From a virus, in the IMG/VR virus record IMGVR_UViG_3300046001_008485, positions 1 through 30,408 of that record: a DNA stretch of 30,408 bases; one strand, given 5' to 3'. The translations under genes and the position numbers were made by a program. Below the pieces are notes generated by a model. That model was not told where the DNA came from. It worked only from the letters and a program-made list of their open reading frames with translations, and ran no database searches. Shown here piece by piece: positions 15,680 through 23,272 of this stretch (its first letter is position 1; the number at the start of each line of letters is the position of its first letter).

Positions 15680-16657
15680 TTAAGCAGAGGCATTAGAACC
15701 AACAACCCATTTTGGATCAAGAATTCCAAGATCGTAACAAGCCGAACTCTTGAACTTCCAACCATCTGTTTCAAAGTCTTCTCCATTTCCTCCAACCTTA
15801 GGAGCTGTGAATGTAGGATTCTCAGAAACTTCACAAATAGCATCAGTGTGCTTTGTATCAGCCAACATCCAATAACCAGCCTTAGTTGTATCAACAGCAC
15901 CTGTTGCTGTAGTTGCAAGATAAGGAAGGATCAAGTGCTTATACTTTCCAGCATAAACATTTGTTCCGTTATATGAACTATCAGGCATTCCTTGAGATTT
16001 CATAAATTCCTTAACTGCATTAACTGTAGCAGGATCATCAGAAGTGATGATTGTATCTGGACGTACAACAACTTTCATTCCGTTGTTATTAAACATACGT
16101 GTGAACAATTGTTCAGCAGCTTCCAAACCAGCCTTATCAAATTTAGCAGTAATAAGATTTGAGAAAGTATCAGAACTTCCTGTGATCTTGTGAACCGTAC
16201 TAAAAATTGAAAGACCATCTCCTACTGTTGTATAAACAGTTTCACCATCCTGATTAGTATAACTAGTAGCACCAGCTAGACCAAAAGTAAATTGGTGAGT
16301 AAGATCCAATTCCATTCTTTGTGCTGTAGATTCTCCAAGTCCTCGCATCTTCTTTTCAATTTCGCGATACTTATCAAATTTACGCATTTCCCAGGTTACT
16401 TCTTCCATTAGACCAATTCTCAATTGAGAAAGTGTAATAGAATAACCTTGTTTTGGAGATCCAATAACATACCTATCTCCTTGTTGTTTTCTTTTAGCGA
16501 ATCCAGGACCATCGATTTGAGAATGCTCTGATGTCATTTCTGAAACAGAATATACATCATATAATTGCCTTGCGGCTGGCATTACCATATCATATCCTTC
16601 TCGCCATTTGACCTTCGCATTTTTTACGAGGTCATTAAACTGTGAAGTTGTAATCAT
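15680..16657 (-). CDS. Major capsid protein, HK97-type fold, 325 aa
   Basis: A 325-residue protein located after scaffold and decoration genes. Features fit Mu gpT-like/HK97-fold capsids: a long helix (RKFDKYREIEKKMRGLG, about residues 92-108), an E-loop-like stretch (GDRYVIGSPKQGYSITLSQ), and a domain with VVRPDTIITSDDPATVNAVKEFMKSQ and YAGKYKHLILPYLAT. The C-terminus (YDLGILDPKWVVGSN) is typical of capsid monomers. The start follows TAATAATTAAATACA. The strongest support is its length, the gene order and the spine-helix/loop pattern; there is no protease gene upstream. Confidence 0.8.
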   Translation of the reverse strand: MITTSQFNDLVKNAKVKWREGYDMVMPAARQLYDVYSVSEMTSEHSQIDGPGFAKRKQQGDRYVIGSPKQGYSITLSQLRIGLMEEVTWEMRKFDKYREIEKKMRGLGESTAQRMELDLTHQFTFGLAGATSYTNQDGETVYTTVGDGLSIFSTVHKITGSSDTFSNLITAKFDKAGLEAAEQLFTRMFNNNGMKVVVRPDTIITSDDPATVNAVKEFMKSQGMPDSSYNGTNVYAGKYKHLILPYLATTATGAVDTTKAGYWMLADTKHTDAICEVSENPTFTAPKVGGNGEDFETDGWKFKSSACYDLGILDPKWVVGSNASA

Positions 16658-16690
16658 TGTATTTAATTATTAATTATTAATTCGATCCTA

Positions 16691-17128
16691 TTATTGAGTA
16701 ATAGGAATTTCTAGACCAAATCCTTTATTGAATTTACCAACAACTTGCGTTGCTGAGATAACTCGAGTAATCATAATTTGACCTTTTGTGTATGCATTAA
16801 CATCGACTGAATTTTCATCGTCGAAGTCAATCATCTCTCCTAAATCTGTTGTAGCTGCTGTACCCGTTGATACGTCAAACAAAAATTCTGAATCCGTCTC
16901 GCCTACGAGTACTGGAATTTCAGTTGTCAATGCATAATCAGTATCAGTTGAAGCAACTGTACATTGCACTAATCCTAAAACATTTGTAGTAGCATTAGTA
17001 ACTTTTTCCAAAGTGCCTGGACCTGCAGCTGTATTCAAAAGATGTACGGCATCTCCGAAAGCATAGGCAACAGAAGCTGTTTTTGGAAACCATTCGATGT
17101 GAAATTTTCCTTTGTATGGTGTAATCAT
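16691..17128 (-). CDS. Putative capsid decoration protein, 145 aa
   Basis: The protein begins MITPYKGKFHIEWFPKTAS and is a beta-rich, Thr/Val-rich chain containing VLGLVQCTVASTDTDY and IPVLVGETDSEFLFDV. Small beta-barrel proteins encoded just before the major capsid gene are usually head decoration or cementing proteins (DUF2190-like and similar). Starts and gaps match those of the capsid gene, so co-expression at high level is likely. No further identification is possible by eye. Confidence 0.6.
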   Translation of the reverse strand: MITPYKGKFHIEWFPKTASVAYAFGDAVHLLNTAAGPGTLEKVTNATTNVLGLVQCTVASTDTDYALTTEIPVLVGETDSEFLFDVSTGTAATTDLGEMIDFDDENSVDVNAYTKGQIMITRVISATQVVGKFNKGFGLEIPITQ

Positions 17129-17146
17129 CTGTTTAATTATTAATTA

Positions 17147-17815
17147 TTATGTTAGTTTTATTTCTGCTGACAAAGTATCGTCTTCTTTTTTAAGAGCCTC
17201 AGCTGAAACTCTCATTCTAGAACCAATACTAATTTGTCCTTCAGAAACTCCTTTTTTGTCTTCTTCATATCTTCCTCCATTGCCTAAAGCTCCGTTTGCA
17301 CTTAAATCCCTTAATCTATTTTGTGCTTCTTCTTTTTGTAATTTGACTGGATCAATAATCTCTCCTGCATCAAACATACGCAAAGCATTTGCACGTTCTA
17401 GATCTTTCATAATCTTTTTCGGACTATCCTTCCCGTTTTTTGGATTATAATTGAGAATTATTTGCTCCCATTGCTCATTAGTAATATTTGGATTAGCCTC
17501 ACGAAAATCAGCAACTGCTTGTTTTTCGTTTTTAGCTTCAATGGTTTTTGTAACGATTTCCTCTGTAGATTTTTGAGTCTTAAGAATTGTCTCCGCTTGA
17601 AATTTTTTAGAGGCCTCATCCCATTCAGGTGTTTCCTCTTCCTCTTCTTCAATAGAAGTTTTTTCACTATCTTTCAGTTCTTTGAGTTTCGCTTCTCGCT
17701 CAAGGAGTCCTTTTTTATAGTTTTCTCTTTCCTCTTCAACTTTAGCCAACTCGGCTTTTAGTTCCTCTGCGGTCGGTTCAATTACTTCTCCATTTTCGTC
17801 TTTTTTAATTTCCAT
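17147..17815 (-). CDS. Capsid scaffolding protein, 222 aa
   Basis: A highly charged, helical protein. A coiled coil occupies about residues 12-60 (LKAELAKVEEERENYKKG). An acidic patch (SIEEEEEETPEWDE) and further helices (EEIVTKTIEAKNEKQAVADF) follow, then a disordered Gly-rich stretch (ANGALGNGGRYEED). This composition and the place between portal and capsid genes are the hallmarks of scaffolding proteins, which guide shell assembly and then leave the procapsid. There is no protease motif. The C-terminal part (MRVSAEALKKEDDTL) may bind the shell. Confidence 0.75.
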   Translation of the reverse strand: MEIKKDENGEVIEPTAEELKAELAKVEEERENYKKGLLEREAKLKELKDSEKTSIEEEEEETPEWDEASKKFQAETILKTQKSTEEIVTKTIEAKNEKQAVADFREANPNITNEQWEQIILNYNPKNGKDSPKKIMKDLERANALRMFDAGEIIDPVKLQKEEAQNRLRDLSANGALGNGGRYEEDKKGVSEGQISIGSRMRVSAEALKKEDDTLSAEIKLT

Positions 17816-17893
17816 ACTTTTAAGACAATTGTTTTAAAACGGTTGTCCTCCGTTCGTATTAGAATTAATTTAGGCTTTATAAAGAGCACATTC

Positions 17894-17928
17894 GGATTAA
17901 ATAGCATTGAGTCTATTTAATCCTTTTT
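17894..17928 (+). terminator. Perfect 11-bp hairpin with + strand T-tract at a gene stop
   Basis: GGATTAAATAG (17894-17904) pairs with CTATTTAATCC (17913-17923) around an 8-nt loop, followed by five Ts. It overlaps the stop codon of the leftward gene at 17917-18219. The orientation is that of a terminator for rightward (antisense) RNA, like the hairpins at 5378 and 15617. A second weaker stem-loop lies at about 17826-17851. Confidence 0.6.
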
Positions 17929-18219
17929 GACCTTTATACTCTTCTCTCTTCTTCTTATTTCGTCTGTAATATTTACTGATAATGCTTGTAATTCTTTCAT
18001 ACGACCGACTATTTGCCAATACTCATTATTTTTCTCTATTCCTAAACTTAGTAAATTCAAGAGACTTCTTTTTCTTAGTGTATAATATTGCTTCCAACCA
18101 TTATCTTTATAGGAAACATATAACCATTTATTAAGAGCACTTTGATCAACTAAATCTACTTGACCTAAAATACTATCTCCTATCAACTTTATTAATATTT
18201 TTATAATTAATTTTTTCAT
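17917..18219 (-). CDS. Small basic protein after the portal, 100 aa
   Basis: A 100-residue basic protein (begins MKKLIIKILIKLIGDSILG) with an amphipathic N-terminal helix that is not clearly a membrane span and a Lys/Arg-rich C-terminus (IRRREKSIKVKKD). It overlaps the portal stop by one base (TAATG), so it is translated with the portal. The segment YYTLRKRSLLNLLSLG is unusual. No family is recognised; a head-assembly or portal-associated role follows only from position. Confidence 0.55.
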   Translation of the reverse strand: MKKLIIKILIKLIGDSILGQVDLVDQSALNKWLYVSYKDNGWKQYYTLRKRSLLNLLSLGIEKNNEYWQIVGRMKELQALSVNITDEIRRREKSIKVKKD

Positions 18220-20186
18220 TAGGCTTGCATATTAAGATTAGGTATTGGAGCTTCTGTTGTAGGAGGTGATTCTGTTTCTATAGGAGGAGTATTTTCATCA
18301 GTAGGCATAGCTTCAGTCTCTTTAGGTGGATTTAAATCTAGATCATACTCGTCAACATCTTCTCCGTTTGAAATTAACGTATCTTTGAATAATTTCTCTT
18401 GATTCTTTTTAAAGTATTCGGGGAAAGCTGCTAATATTGTTTTAATTTTATCCTCATTCTTTGAAACTGAATACGAACTATCCTTCTGATATAAATCCTC
18501 TGAAACTATTTTAATTTTATATTCCCAATCATTTAAATATGCTGAAGTAACTGCAATTTCTTCGTAGTTAGTATCTGGGTTTATCTTCTTATATTCCTCT
18601 ACATTTTGATCAATCTCACTTTGAGTTGGAAGATCCTTCTTATCATTAGCAATTATAACACCTTTATTGCCTTTTGTCCCGTCAGATAGTTCTGTTCCTT
18701 CAACTATGAATTTTCTAAATTGCTTGGCTTTATCAGATCCGATAATTGCTTCCATCTTACTAGAAGTAGAATTAATTAAAACATTGAGAGTTCGGAGTTT
18801 AATTTTCTGTAGCCACATACTAGTAATAAAAAGAAAAAAGATTCCTTTTAACTTTCTAGCATTTTCATTTGCAATAATAACCTCTCTTGCAGTAACACCA
18901 TTACCTTGAACACCTTGCTGTGCAGCATCAACTGAACTTAAATCTAACCCAGCGCTGATCAATTTGATCATATTAAATTCAGAAGAAGTTACTCCTGAGT
19001 TTGGCATTTCTTTAACTTGATTAATATCTTGCACATAAATTTTTGAATCTAATGTAATATTCTCATCCATTAAATCAAAGTCATCTTTATTTGTATTTCC
19101 AATAAGTAAATTTGTAACCAAACCTTTAAAAGTTTTATCTGATACCATATTATAAAAAGCGTTTATAATATCTTGTTCTCCCATTAAGCAATTTGGCAAT
19201 GAATTCATCCAAAAGAAATCGCTAGCAAATGGACTATAGCCTCCTTTAGAGAAAGGATAATATTTCCGCTTCTGTCCTAATAACATAGGCGCGGAGAGCA
19301 TTAAAATTCCATTTGCAATAATAATATATTCGTCATTAATTTTATTATAATAACGAATAACTTCGATTGGTCTTTCTTTTGTTCGAGTATTCCAATCTTC
19401 ATAGAAGAATCTTTTTTGAACATCCTTTTCAATTAAATCTGCACCTACTTTAACATATTTAAATTTAGCATAATTACTAAACTCATAAGAAAAGTCACTC
19501 TCATCCATATATTGCGCCCAGATTATAGCTGGTTGATTTTGAATCTTACGAATAAACGCACTCTTAACAAAAATGTTTTCTAATGGCACGATAAAATCTT
19601 TACAACCTTCATCGATTGTAATTTCTTTTTCTTCATATTGAACTTCTCCTGTAATAATATCAAAAGAAGTAATCTCTTTTCTTTTTACTTTTGTTTTTAG
19701 ATAACCATCATAACTAATTACTGTTCCCTTAATAGCTCCATCTAATACTTCAAAGAAATTTTGTTCTTCCTTATCTTCATTATTATAACTCGCTTTAACA
19801 AGATCAGAAACAATTGAAGCTACTTTCATATTTACTTCATTTTTTTCATTAGTAGCTGTAATTCTAATTGGTGGAATATCTAAAGCAACCGAAGCAAGAA
19901 TTGCCATTGTCTTATTTTTTGTAATAGGGTGAAAGAAATTAGCTTGCCATTTTTCTTTACCTTGACTAGATCTACTAGGCACATAACTATTGAAACGTTT
20001 TTCTGAATCATCTATAAATTGGGTGAGAGTTCGGTTATTAAAATATTTATAAGGCTTATTTGTAACGTCTCTCATTAAAGAAAATTCATTGTAAATTCTC
20101 TTGATGAGTTCTAAATCTTTTAAAGAAGGGTCGTAGGACTCTTGATTTTGTTCTATTCCTTTAATTTGTTCTGATATAATCTTCAT
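18219..20186 (-). CDS. Portal protein, 655 aa
   Basis: Length, position after the terminase and order before scaffold and capsid identify the portal, the dodecameric ring through which DNA is packaged. Typical pieces are an N-terminal helical region (LIKRIYNEFSLMRDVTNK), a central part with ENIFVKSAFIRKIQNQPAII, and an extended helix followed by SAGLDLSSVDAAQQGVQG and VTAREVIIANENARKLKG, matching the stem/wing region of large podovirus portals. The C-terminal 35 residues are Pro/Glu/Thr-rich and disordered (TPPIETESPPTTEAPIP). The start follows directly on the previous stop (TAAATG). Confidence 0.8.
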   Translation of the reverse strand: MKIISEQIKGIEQNQESYDPSLKDLELIKRIYNEFSLMRDVTNKPYKYFNNRTLTQFIDDSEKRFNSYVPSRSSQGKEKWQANFFHPITKNKTMAILASVALDIPPIRITATNEKNEVNMKVASIVSDLVKASYNNEDKEEQNFFEVLDGAIKGTVISYDGYLKTKVKRKEITSFDIITGEVQYEEKEITIDEGCKDFIVPLENIFVKSAFIRKIQNQPAIIWAQYMDESDFSYEFSNYAKFKYVKVGADLIEKDVQKRFFYEDWNTRTKERPIEVIRYYNKINDEYIIIANGILMLSAPMLLGQKRKYYPFSKGGYSPFASDFFWMNSLPNCLMGEQDIINAFYNMVSDKTFKGLVTNLLIGNTNKDDFDLMDENITLDSKIYVQDINQVKEMPNSGVTSSEFNMIKLISAGLDLSSVDAAQQGVQGNGVTAREVIIANENARKLKGIFFLFITSMWLQKIKLRTLNVLINSTSSKMEAIIGSDKAKQFRKFIVEGTELSDGTKGNKGVIIANDKKDLPTQSEIDQNVEEYKKINPDTNYEEIAVTSAYLNDWEYKIKIVSEDLYQKDSSYSVSKNEDKIKTILAAFPEYFKKNQEKLFKDTLISNGEDVDEYDLDLNPPKETEAMPTDENTPPIETESPPTTEAPIPNLNMQA

Positions 20187-20585
20187 TTAGTTATTACTAA
20201 TTTGTAATCTATTAGCCTCTACCTCTGTGATCATTTTTACTTTTAAATCTTTTAATTTAGTAAATTTATTTTTTTCTTTTAAATCTATTAATCCGATCTT
20301 AGCTTTACTTCTTTGAATTGCTTTTTCGTAATTAAGAAATTCCTTCTGATCAATATTACCTTCCTTATCTAAAATCTTTTTACCATATAACTTAATAGCA
20401 TCTATCACGTTAGCAAATTGTATTTTAACTTGTCTGATTGCTCTATTCTTAGCTAATCCATTCTTATTCTTCCCAATTTCATAGCCTGCTCCAAATTCTT
20501 CTTCTACTCCATTAATCGAAACCTTAGAGAAGCCTAAGATAGCCGAACCTTCTTCCCATAAATAGATTTGATTTTTTTCAATCAT
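20187..20585 (-). CDS. Unknown protein between terminase and portal, 132 aa
   Basis: A 132-residue Lys-rich protein. Residues 5-35 are beta-like (IYLWEEGSAILGFSKVSI), with helices after that (NRAIRQVKIQFANVIDAIKL and LNYEKAIQRSKAKIGLIDL). It starts 2 nt after the terminase stop (TAATATG) and ends directly against the portal start, so all three are one translation unit. No family match is evident. Proteins here can be packaging accessories or RNA/DNA binders; I do not assign one. Confidence 0.55.
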   Translation of the reverse strand: MIEKNQIYLWEEGSAILGFSKVSINGVEEEFGAGYEIGKNKNGLAKNRAIRQVKIQFANVIDAIKLYGKKILDKEGNIDQKEFLNYEKAIQRSKAKIGLIDLKEKNKFTKLKDLKVKMITEVEANRLQISNN

Positions 20586-20586
20586 A

Positions 20587-22068
20587 TTATGCCATTATCA
20601 TAGAGTAGCCATCATCACTACTCATTTGAATTAATTTCTTAGTCTGTCTTCGTATTTGAGCTTGTACTGCATGACTCTTAGGAAATGCAAATGTTAGCAT
20701 TAAACTATCAGCAACGTCTGGACTATCAATTCCTTTCTTACGCATATCATCCTTAGACATAATAACCATATTACCTGAACTATCTCTAACTTTATATTTA
20801 ATCTGAGTGAGTTGATACCAATCTAAGTGTTTTTTTAATTTGCCTCCTGCTTTAATCCATTCTCTAACTCTCCAATATGCCTCTGCTCTTAGATTATAGA
20901 AATTAACTTTATCAAGTGGACTACTTGAAACTTTAATGCCTTTAACTGGAATGCGTTGTTCTGTAAATCTATCTGCTACTCCTGAACCTACTCCAATCGC
21001 ATCAATAAATATTTCTGATTCTTCTATTCCTAAACGTCTGCATATCTGAATCGTATTACCAACTGTTGTCATTAAATTATCTTCGTGATCTTTTCTAACT
21101 ATAGCAGCAAAGTTTTCTGATCTACATACAAATGAATTAAAATTCTCTCCTCCCTCAGCTACGTCTAACCCTAGTCGCTTAGTGCCAAACATTGGAATAT
21201 TTTCTTCTACAAATGCCGCTTCTAATTCATCATCTGTAATAAGTGGACTCCAACCATCTCTGTCAACCATATCTGCTGCTGGAAATTTATTCTCAAATAA
21301 TATATCATAATTTGGTTTTGTCCTTGCAATCGATAAATATTCCTCTGTGAGCCTTCCTTCTTTTAAACCAATTACTGAATCAATATTTCTACAAAATATA
21401 GTTTCATCTCGAGTATCCTTTAGAAAATGTCCTCGTGTAAACGGATTACCAATCTTTAAATAAAAATAATCTTCTGCGCTATCCGCTAACATACGAAACA
21501 CTTTACCTTCCATTTCATCATCAATCAAAGCCGCTTCATCTAATATAACATTAGAAGCTCCAAAGCCCATAACAGCTTCGCCTGCTCTAACTTTATTATT
21601 TGAATCAACTCCAATAATAAATACTTCTCCTAGTGTTCCGTCAGCGTGTTTAAAATTGATTCTATCTTTAGTGCGTTTCCTTCTAAGAGATTCGATTGAC
21701 TCCCCTTTATCAATCATCAACTTTGACTTAAAATAATCATTATCAAAGGCGTGTTGTAAAACATAATCCATAATAATTCTTGCCTTCTCAAGTGAAGGTG
21801 CAATGATCGCCCACTTCTCTGGAAAAGTAGAAGCTCTTAATAAAACTGCAAGCGCAACTGTCATTGATTTACCAAAACGAGTATGGGCCATCAGATGCTC
21901 TCGCATATGCTTCCGCTTAAATATATCATTAAAGATCATTGCTTGTGTTGGTGTAAGTTTTAACTCATCTCCTTTTTCATCTTTGTAAAGAACTCTAACT
22001 CTTTGATATGTTTCAAAATCTTCTTCAGAATATTCTAATTGTTTACCTTTTAATTCTACAAATTGCAT
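20587..22068 (-). CDS. terL: Terminase large subunit, 493 aa
   Basis: The packaging ATPase-nuclease. Residues 60-70 (MAHTRFGKSMT) form the Walker A loop, 174-178 (VILDE) Walker B with catalytic Glu, and 206-209 (IGNP) the coupling motif. The C-terminal RNase H-like nuclease shows Asp302 (LGLDVAEGG), Asp356 (IFIDAIGVGSG) and a final acidic site in SPDVADSLMLTFAF. It cuts the concatemer and pumps DNA into the procapsid through the portal. Length is typical (450-550). It starts 4 nt after the small subunit stop. Confidence 0.92.
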   Translation of the reverse strand: MQFVELKGKQLEYSEEDFETYQRVRVLYKDEKGDELKLTPTQAMIFNDIFKRKHMREHLMAHTRFGKSMTVALAVLLRASTFPEKWAIIAPSLEKARIIMDYVLQHAFDNDYFKSKLMIDKGESIESLRRKRTKDRINFKHADGTLGEVFIIGVDSNNKVRAGEAVMGFGASNVILDEAALIDDEMEGKVFRMLADSAEDYFYLKIGNPFTRGHFLKDTRDETIFCRNIDSVIGLKEGRLTEEYLSIARTKPNYDILFENKFPAADMVDRDGWSPLITDDELEAAFVEENIPMFGTKRLGLDVAEGGENFNSFVCRSENFAAIVRKDHEDNLMTTVGNTIQICRRLGIEESEIFIDAIGVGSGVADRFTEQRIPVKGIKVSSSPLDKVNFYNLRAEAYWRVREWIKAGGKLKKHLDWYQLTQIKYKVRDSSGNMVIMSKDDMRKKGIDSPDVADSLMLTFAFPKSHAVQAQIRRQTKKLIQMSSDDGYSMIMA

Positions 22069-22072
22069 AAGA

Positions 22073-22549
22073 TTATTTCTTAGCCCATTCTCTTAATTCT
22101 GTTTCTAGTTTTTTAATTTCCACTGGACCTCCTTCTTTACCTGTGAGTTCTGATCTTACGGAATAATAATCTTTTCCTACTCGCTCTGCAATAAACTTAG
22201 CTGAATCTTGTTTTATTTTTCTTAGTCCTGAATCTTCTTTTATATCAATGACTGCTGTGCCCGCAAAAACTTTTACTTTTGTATTCATTGTAAGAGTGTC
22301 CTCTAAAACTTGCTCTGCTTTTGCTAACATTTTTATTCTTCGTTCTCTCGCCTCCTGTAGCCAGCCTGGCATCTTATAAGTAATCGCGCGTGAATAATTT
22401 TTTCCAAAGCCAGCTGCCCTTGCACTTCCAGCGGCATTACCAAAGGTTTTACTCTTCGGATCATTATAAAATTCTAAGAATCTTAATTGCTTAGGACTCT
22501 CGACTGCTTCTTTCTTATAACCAGGTTTTACGCTTTTATCTTTTGGCAT
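22073..22549 (-). CDS. terS: Terminase small subunit, 158 aa
   Basis: ATG 22549 (MPKDKSVKPGYKKEAV) is preferred to ATG 22612 because the local start signal AAATAATAATATG precedes it. Residues 20-55 (QLRFLEFYNDPKSKTFGNAAGSARAAGFG) have the terminase small subunit-type helix-turn-helix, which recognises packaging sites. The middle is helical (RERRIKMLAKAEQVLEDTL) and the C-terminus amphipathic for TerL contact. It is the first gene of the leftward late operon, so the late promoter should lie just to its right, though no strong one is seen. Confidence 0.8.
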   Translation of the reverse strand: MPKDKSVKPGYKKEAVESPKQLRFLEFYNDPKSKTFGNAAGSARAAGFGKNYSRAITYKMPGWLQEARERRIKMLAKAEQVLEDTLTMNTKVKVFAGTAVIDIKEDSGLRKIKQDSAKFIAERVGKDYYSVRSELTGKEGGPVEIKKLETELREWAKK

Positions 22550-22738
22550 ATTATTATTTATATTATAATTCTTTTTCTTAAATAAAGCACGCACCCGTTG
22601 AGTTATACCCAAATTAGGAGCCTCTTCGCTGTTGCTTTATTTTCTATTCTATAATATATTCTTTAATATAAAAAGAAAAAAAAGAATTACTCCCCTTGTA
22701 ATTATCCCTAGAGTGCATAACTTCTGCATAACTCCGGG
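22550..22738. other. Leader of the late operon and upstream operator region
   Basis: Gene-free A/T-rich sequence between terS and promoter P2. It holds an inverted repeat, AATTAC (22685-22690) with GTAATT (22698-22703), and two direct copies of TGCATAACT (22714-22722 and 22725-22733). On the leftward strand there is a TATTAT/TATAGA-type -10 near 22650 but no convincing -35, so late transcription may need an activator. Confidence 0.5.
22714..22733 (+). repeat. Tandem TGCATAACT operator-like repeat
   Basis: Two perfect copies of TGCATAACT are spaced 11 bp apart, about one helical turn, and end 5 bp before the -35 of P2. The CATAACT core recurs at 30037-30043, also five bases before the -35 of P5. 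This looks like a binding site for an activator or repressor. Confidence 0.6.
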
Positions 22739-22767
22739 TTGATTTATTTTTAAATGTAATATATAAT
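22739..22767 (+). promoter_or_regulatory. Promoter P2
   Basis: TTGATT (22739-22744) and TATAAT (22762-22767) are 17 bases apart, preceded by CATAACTCCGGG. Predicted start is at about 22774, the first base of the structured RNA/31-codon frame. The -35 is weaker than in P1 and P3-P5. Confidence 0.7.
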
Positions 22768-22773
22768 GAAATT

Positions 22774-22869
22774 ATGAAAAATCACAATAACAATTCAATA
22801 CAAAGTGATGTTCTATTTTTGAATTGCCAATGGGATTTTTCATCTAATCAACTACTTGTCGTAAGATAA
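22774..22869 (+). CDS. Possible leaderless 31-aa peptide inside the structured RNA
   Basis: An ATG lies seven bases after the -10 of P2 and opens 31 codons (MKNHNNNSIQSDVLFL) ending in the terminator stem. The sequence has no recognisable domain. The start codon is paired in helix 1. The gene at 24558 has the same ATG-to-promoter spacing, which lends some support to leaderless translation, but an RNA function is as likely. Confidence 0.25.
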   Translation: MKNHNNNSIQSDVLFLNCQWDFSSNQLLVVR

Positions 22870-22879
22870 GTAGTTTTTT
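22850..22879 (+). terminator. Rho-independent terminator of the P2 RNA
   Basis: AACTACTT (22850-22857) pairs with AAGTAGTT (22868-22875) around a 10-nt loop, and T residues run to 22879. This gives an RNA of about 106 nt from P2. Confidence 0.8.
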
Positions 22880-22902
22880 AGTTCCTTAAAAAGTGCTAAA
22901 AT

Positions 22903-22978
22903 TAGAGATTTATGTTATTAGAGTAGGGTTGGCTTTTTTTATTTTTAGCTATAATCCAACTAATAACATAGATCTTTG
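22903..22978 (+). ncRNA. Long hairpin RNA element
   Basis: Bases 22903-22921 pair with 22960-22978 over 19 positions: an 11-bp perfect core (TATGTTATTAG with CTAATAACATA) extended by eight pairs including three G-U wobbles, which work only in rightward RNA. After a 7-nt bulge, TTGG (22929-22932) pairs with CCAA (22956-22959). The loop holds TATAAT at 22950-22955. It may be an RNA element, the 5' part of the next structure, or an inverted-repeat protein site. Confidence 0.45.
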
Positions 22979-22999
22979 CTTTTAGCCTAGAGAGAAGAC

Positions 23000-23264
23000 T
23001 GACCCCCGTTATCTAGGTGTTTTGCTTTCTGTCGCTGTAGAGTTAGGGATTTTTAAACTTTTTTGCCTCAAAATTTCTCAAAAAAGTAGCTCCTATATAA
23101 TAATAAATAGCTAGAATAATATATAAAAAGGATCCTCTTTGATCGGGCTCGTCATAACTAGACCACCAATCATAGACTGCCTAATAATAACCCTTTCCTA
23201 CAGCGAACGAAACCAAAACATAGTGGGGGTTATATTATACGTATCATATGGTATGGTGTTTTTT
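23000..23264 (+). ncRNA. Candidate rod-shaped RNA, about 230-265 nt
   Basis: Three nested long-range helices: TGACCCCC (23000-23007) with GGGGGTTA (23225-23232); 23017-23029 with 23209-23221 with one mismatch; and TCGCTGTAG (23032-23040) with CTACAGCGA (23198-23206). AGGG (23045-23048) with CCCT (23191-23194) continues the rod. A 9-bp hairpin (23057-23065 with 23079-23087) lies inside. G-U pairs favour rightward RNA. A weak stem (23240-23245 with 23250-23255) and T-run (23259-23264) could end it. No open frame covers the region, and no known RNA class is recognised. Confidence 0.5.
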
Positions 23265-23272
23265 ATCGAATT

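Larger units (their letters stand above)
22774..22879 (+). ncRNA. Candidate small structured RNA, about 106 nt
   Basis: A promoter, a fold and a terminator lie in one compact unit. Helix 1 is ATGAAAAATC (22774-22783) with GATTTTTCAT (22834-22843), 10 perfect pairs. A symmetric 7+7 internal loop follows. Helix 2 is CAATTCAA (22791-22798) with TTGAATTG (22819-22826), 8 pairs, and closes a 20-nt loop. The RNA ends at the terminator 22850-22879. No known RNA family is recognised. Alternatively it is a leaderless mRNA for the 31-codon frame starting at the same base, whose ATG would be buried in helix 1. Confidence 0.6.

Noticed and set aside
17112-17450. 112-residue rightward frame opposite the scaffold gene
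   Set aside because: It is antisense to a well-supported gene, with no promoter or start signal.
23000-23264. Group I intron, tmRNA, RNase P RNA or hammerhead ribozyme
   Set aside because: I looked for their core motifs (P7-type GACTA pairs, tRNA-like ends, GAGGAAAGUC-like core, CUGAUGA) and found none in the right order.
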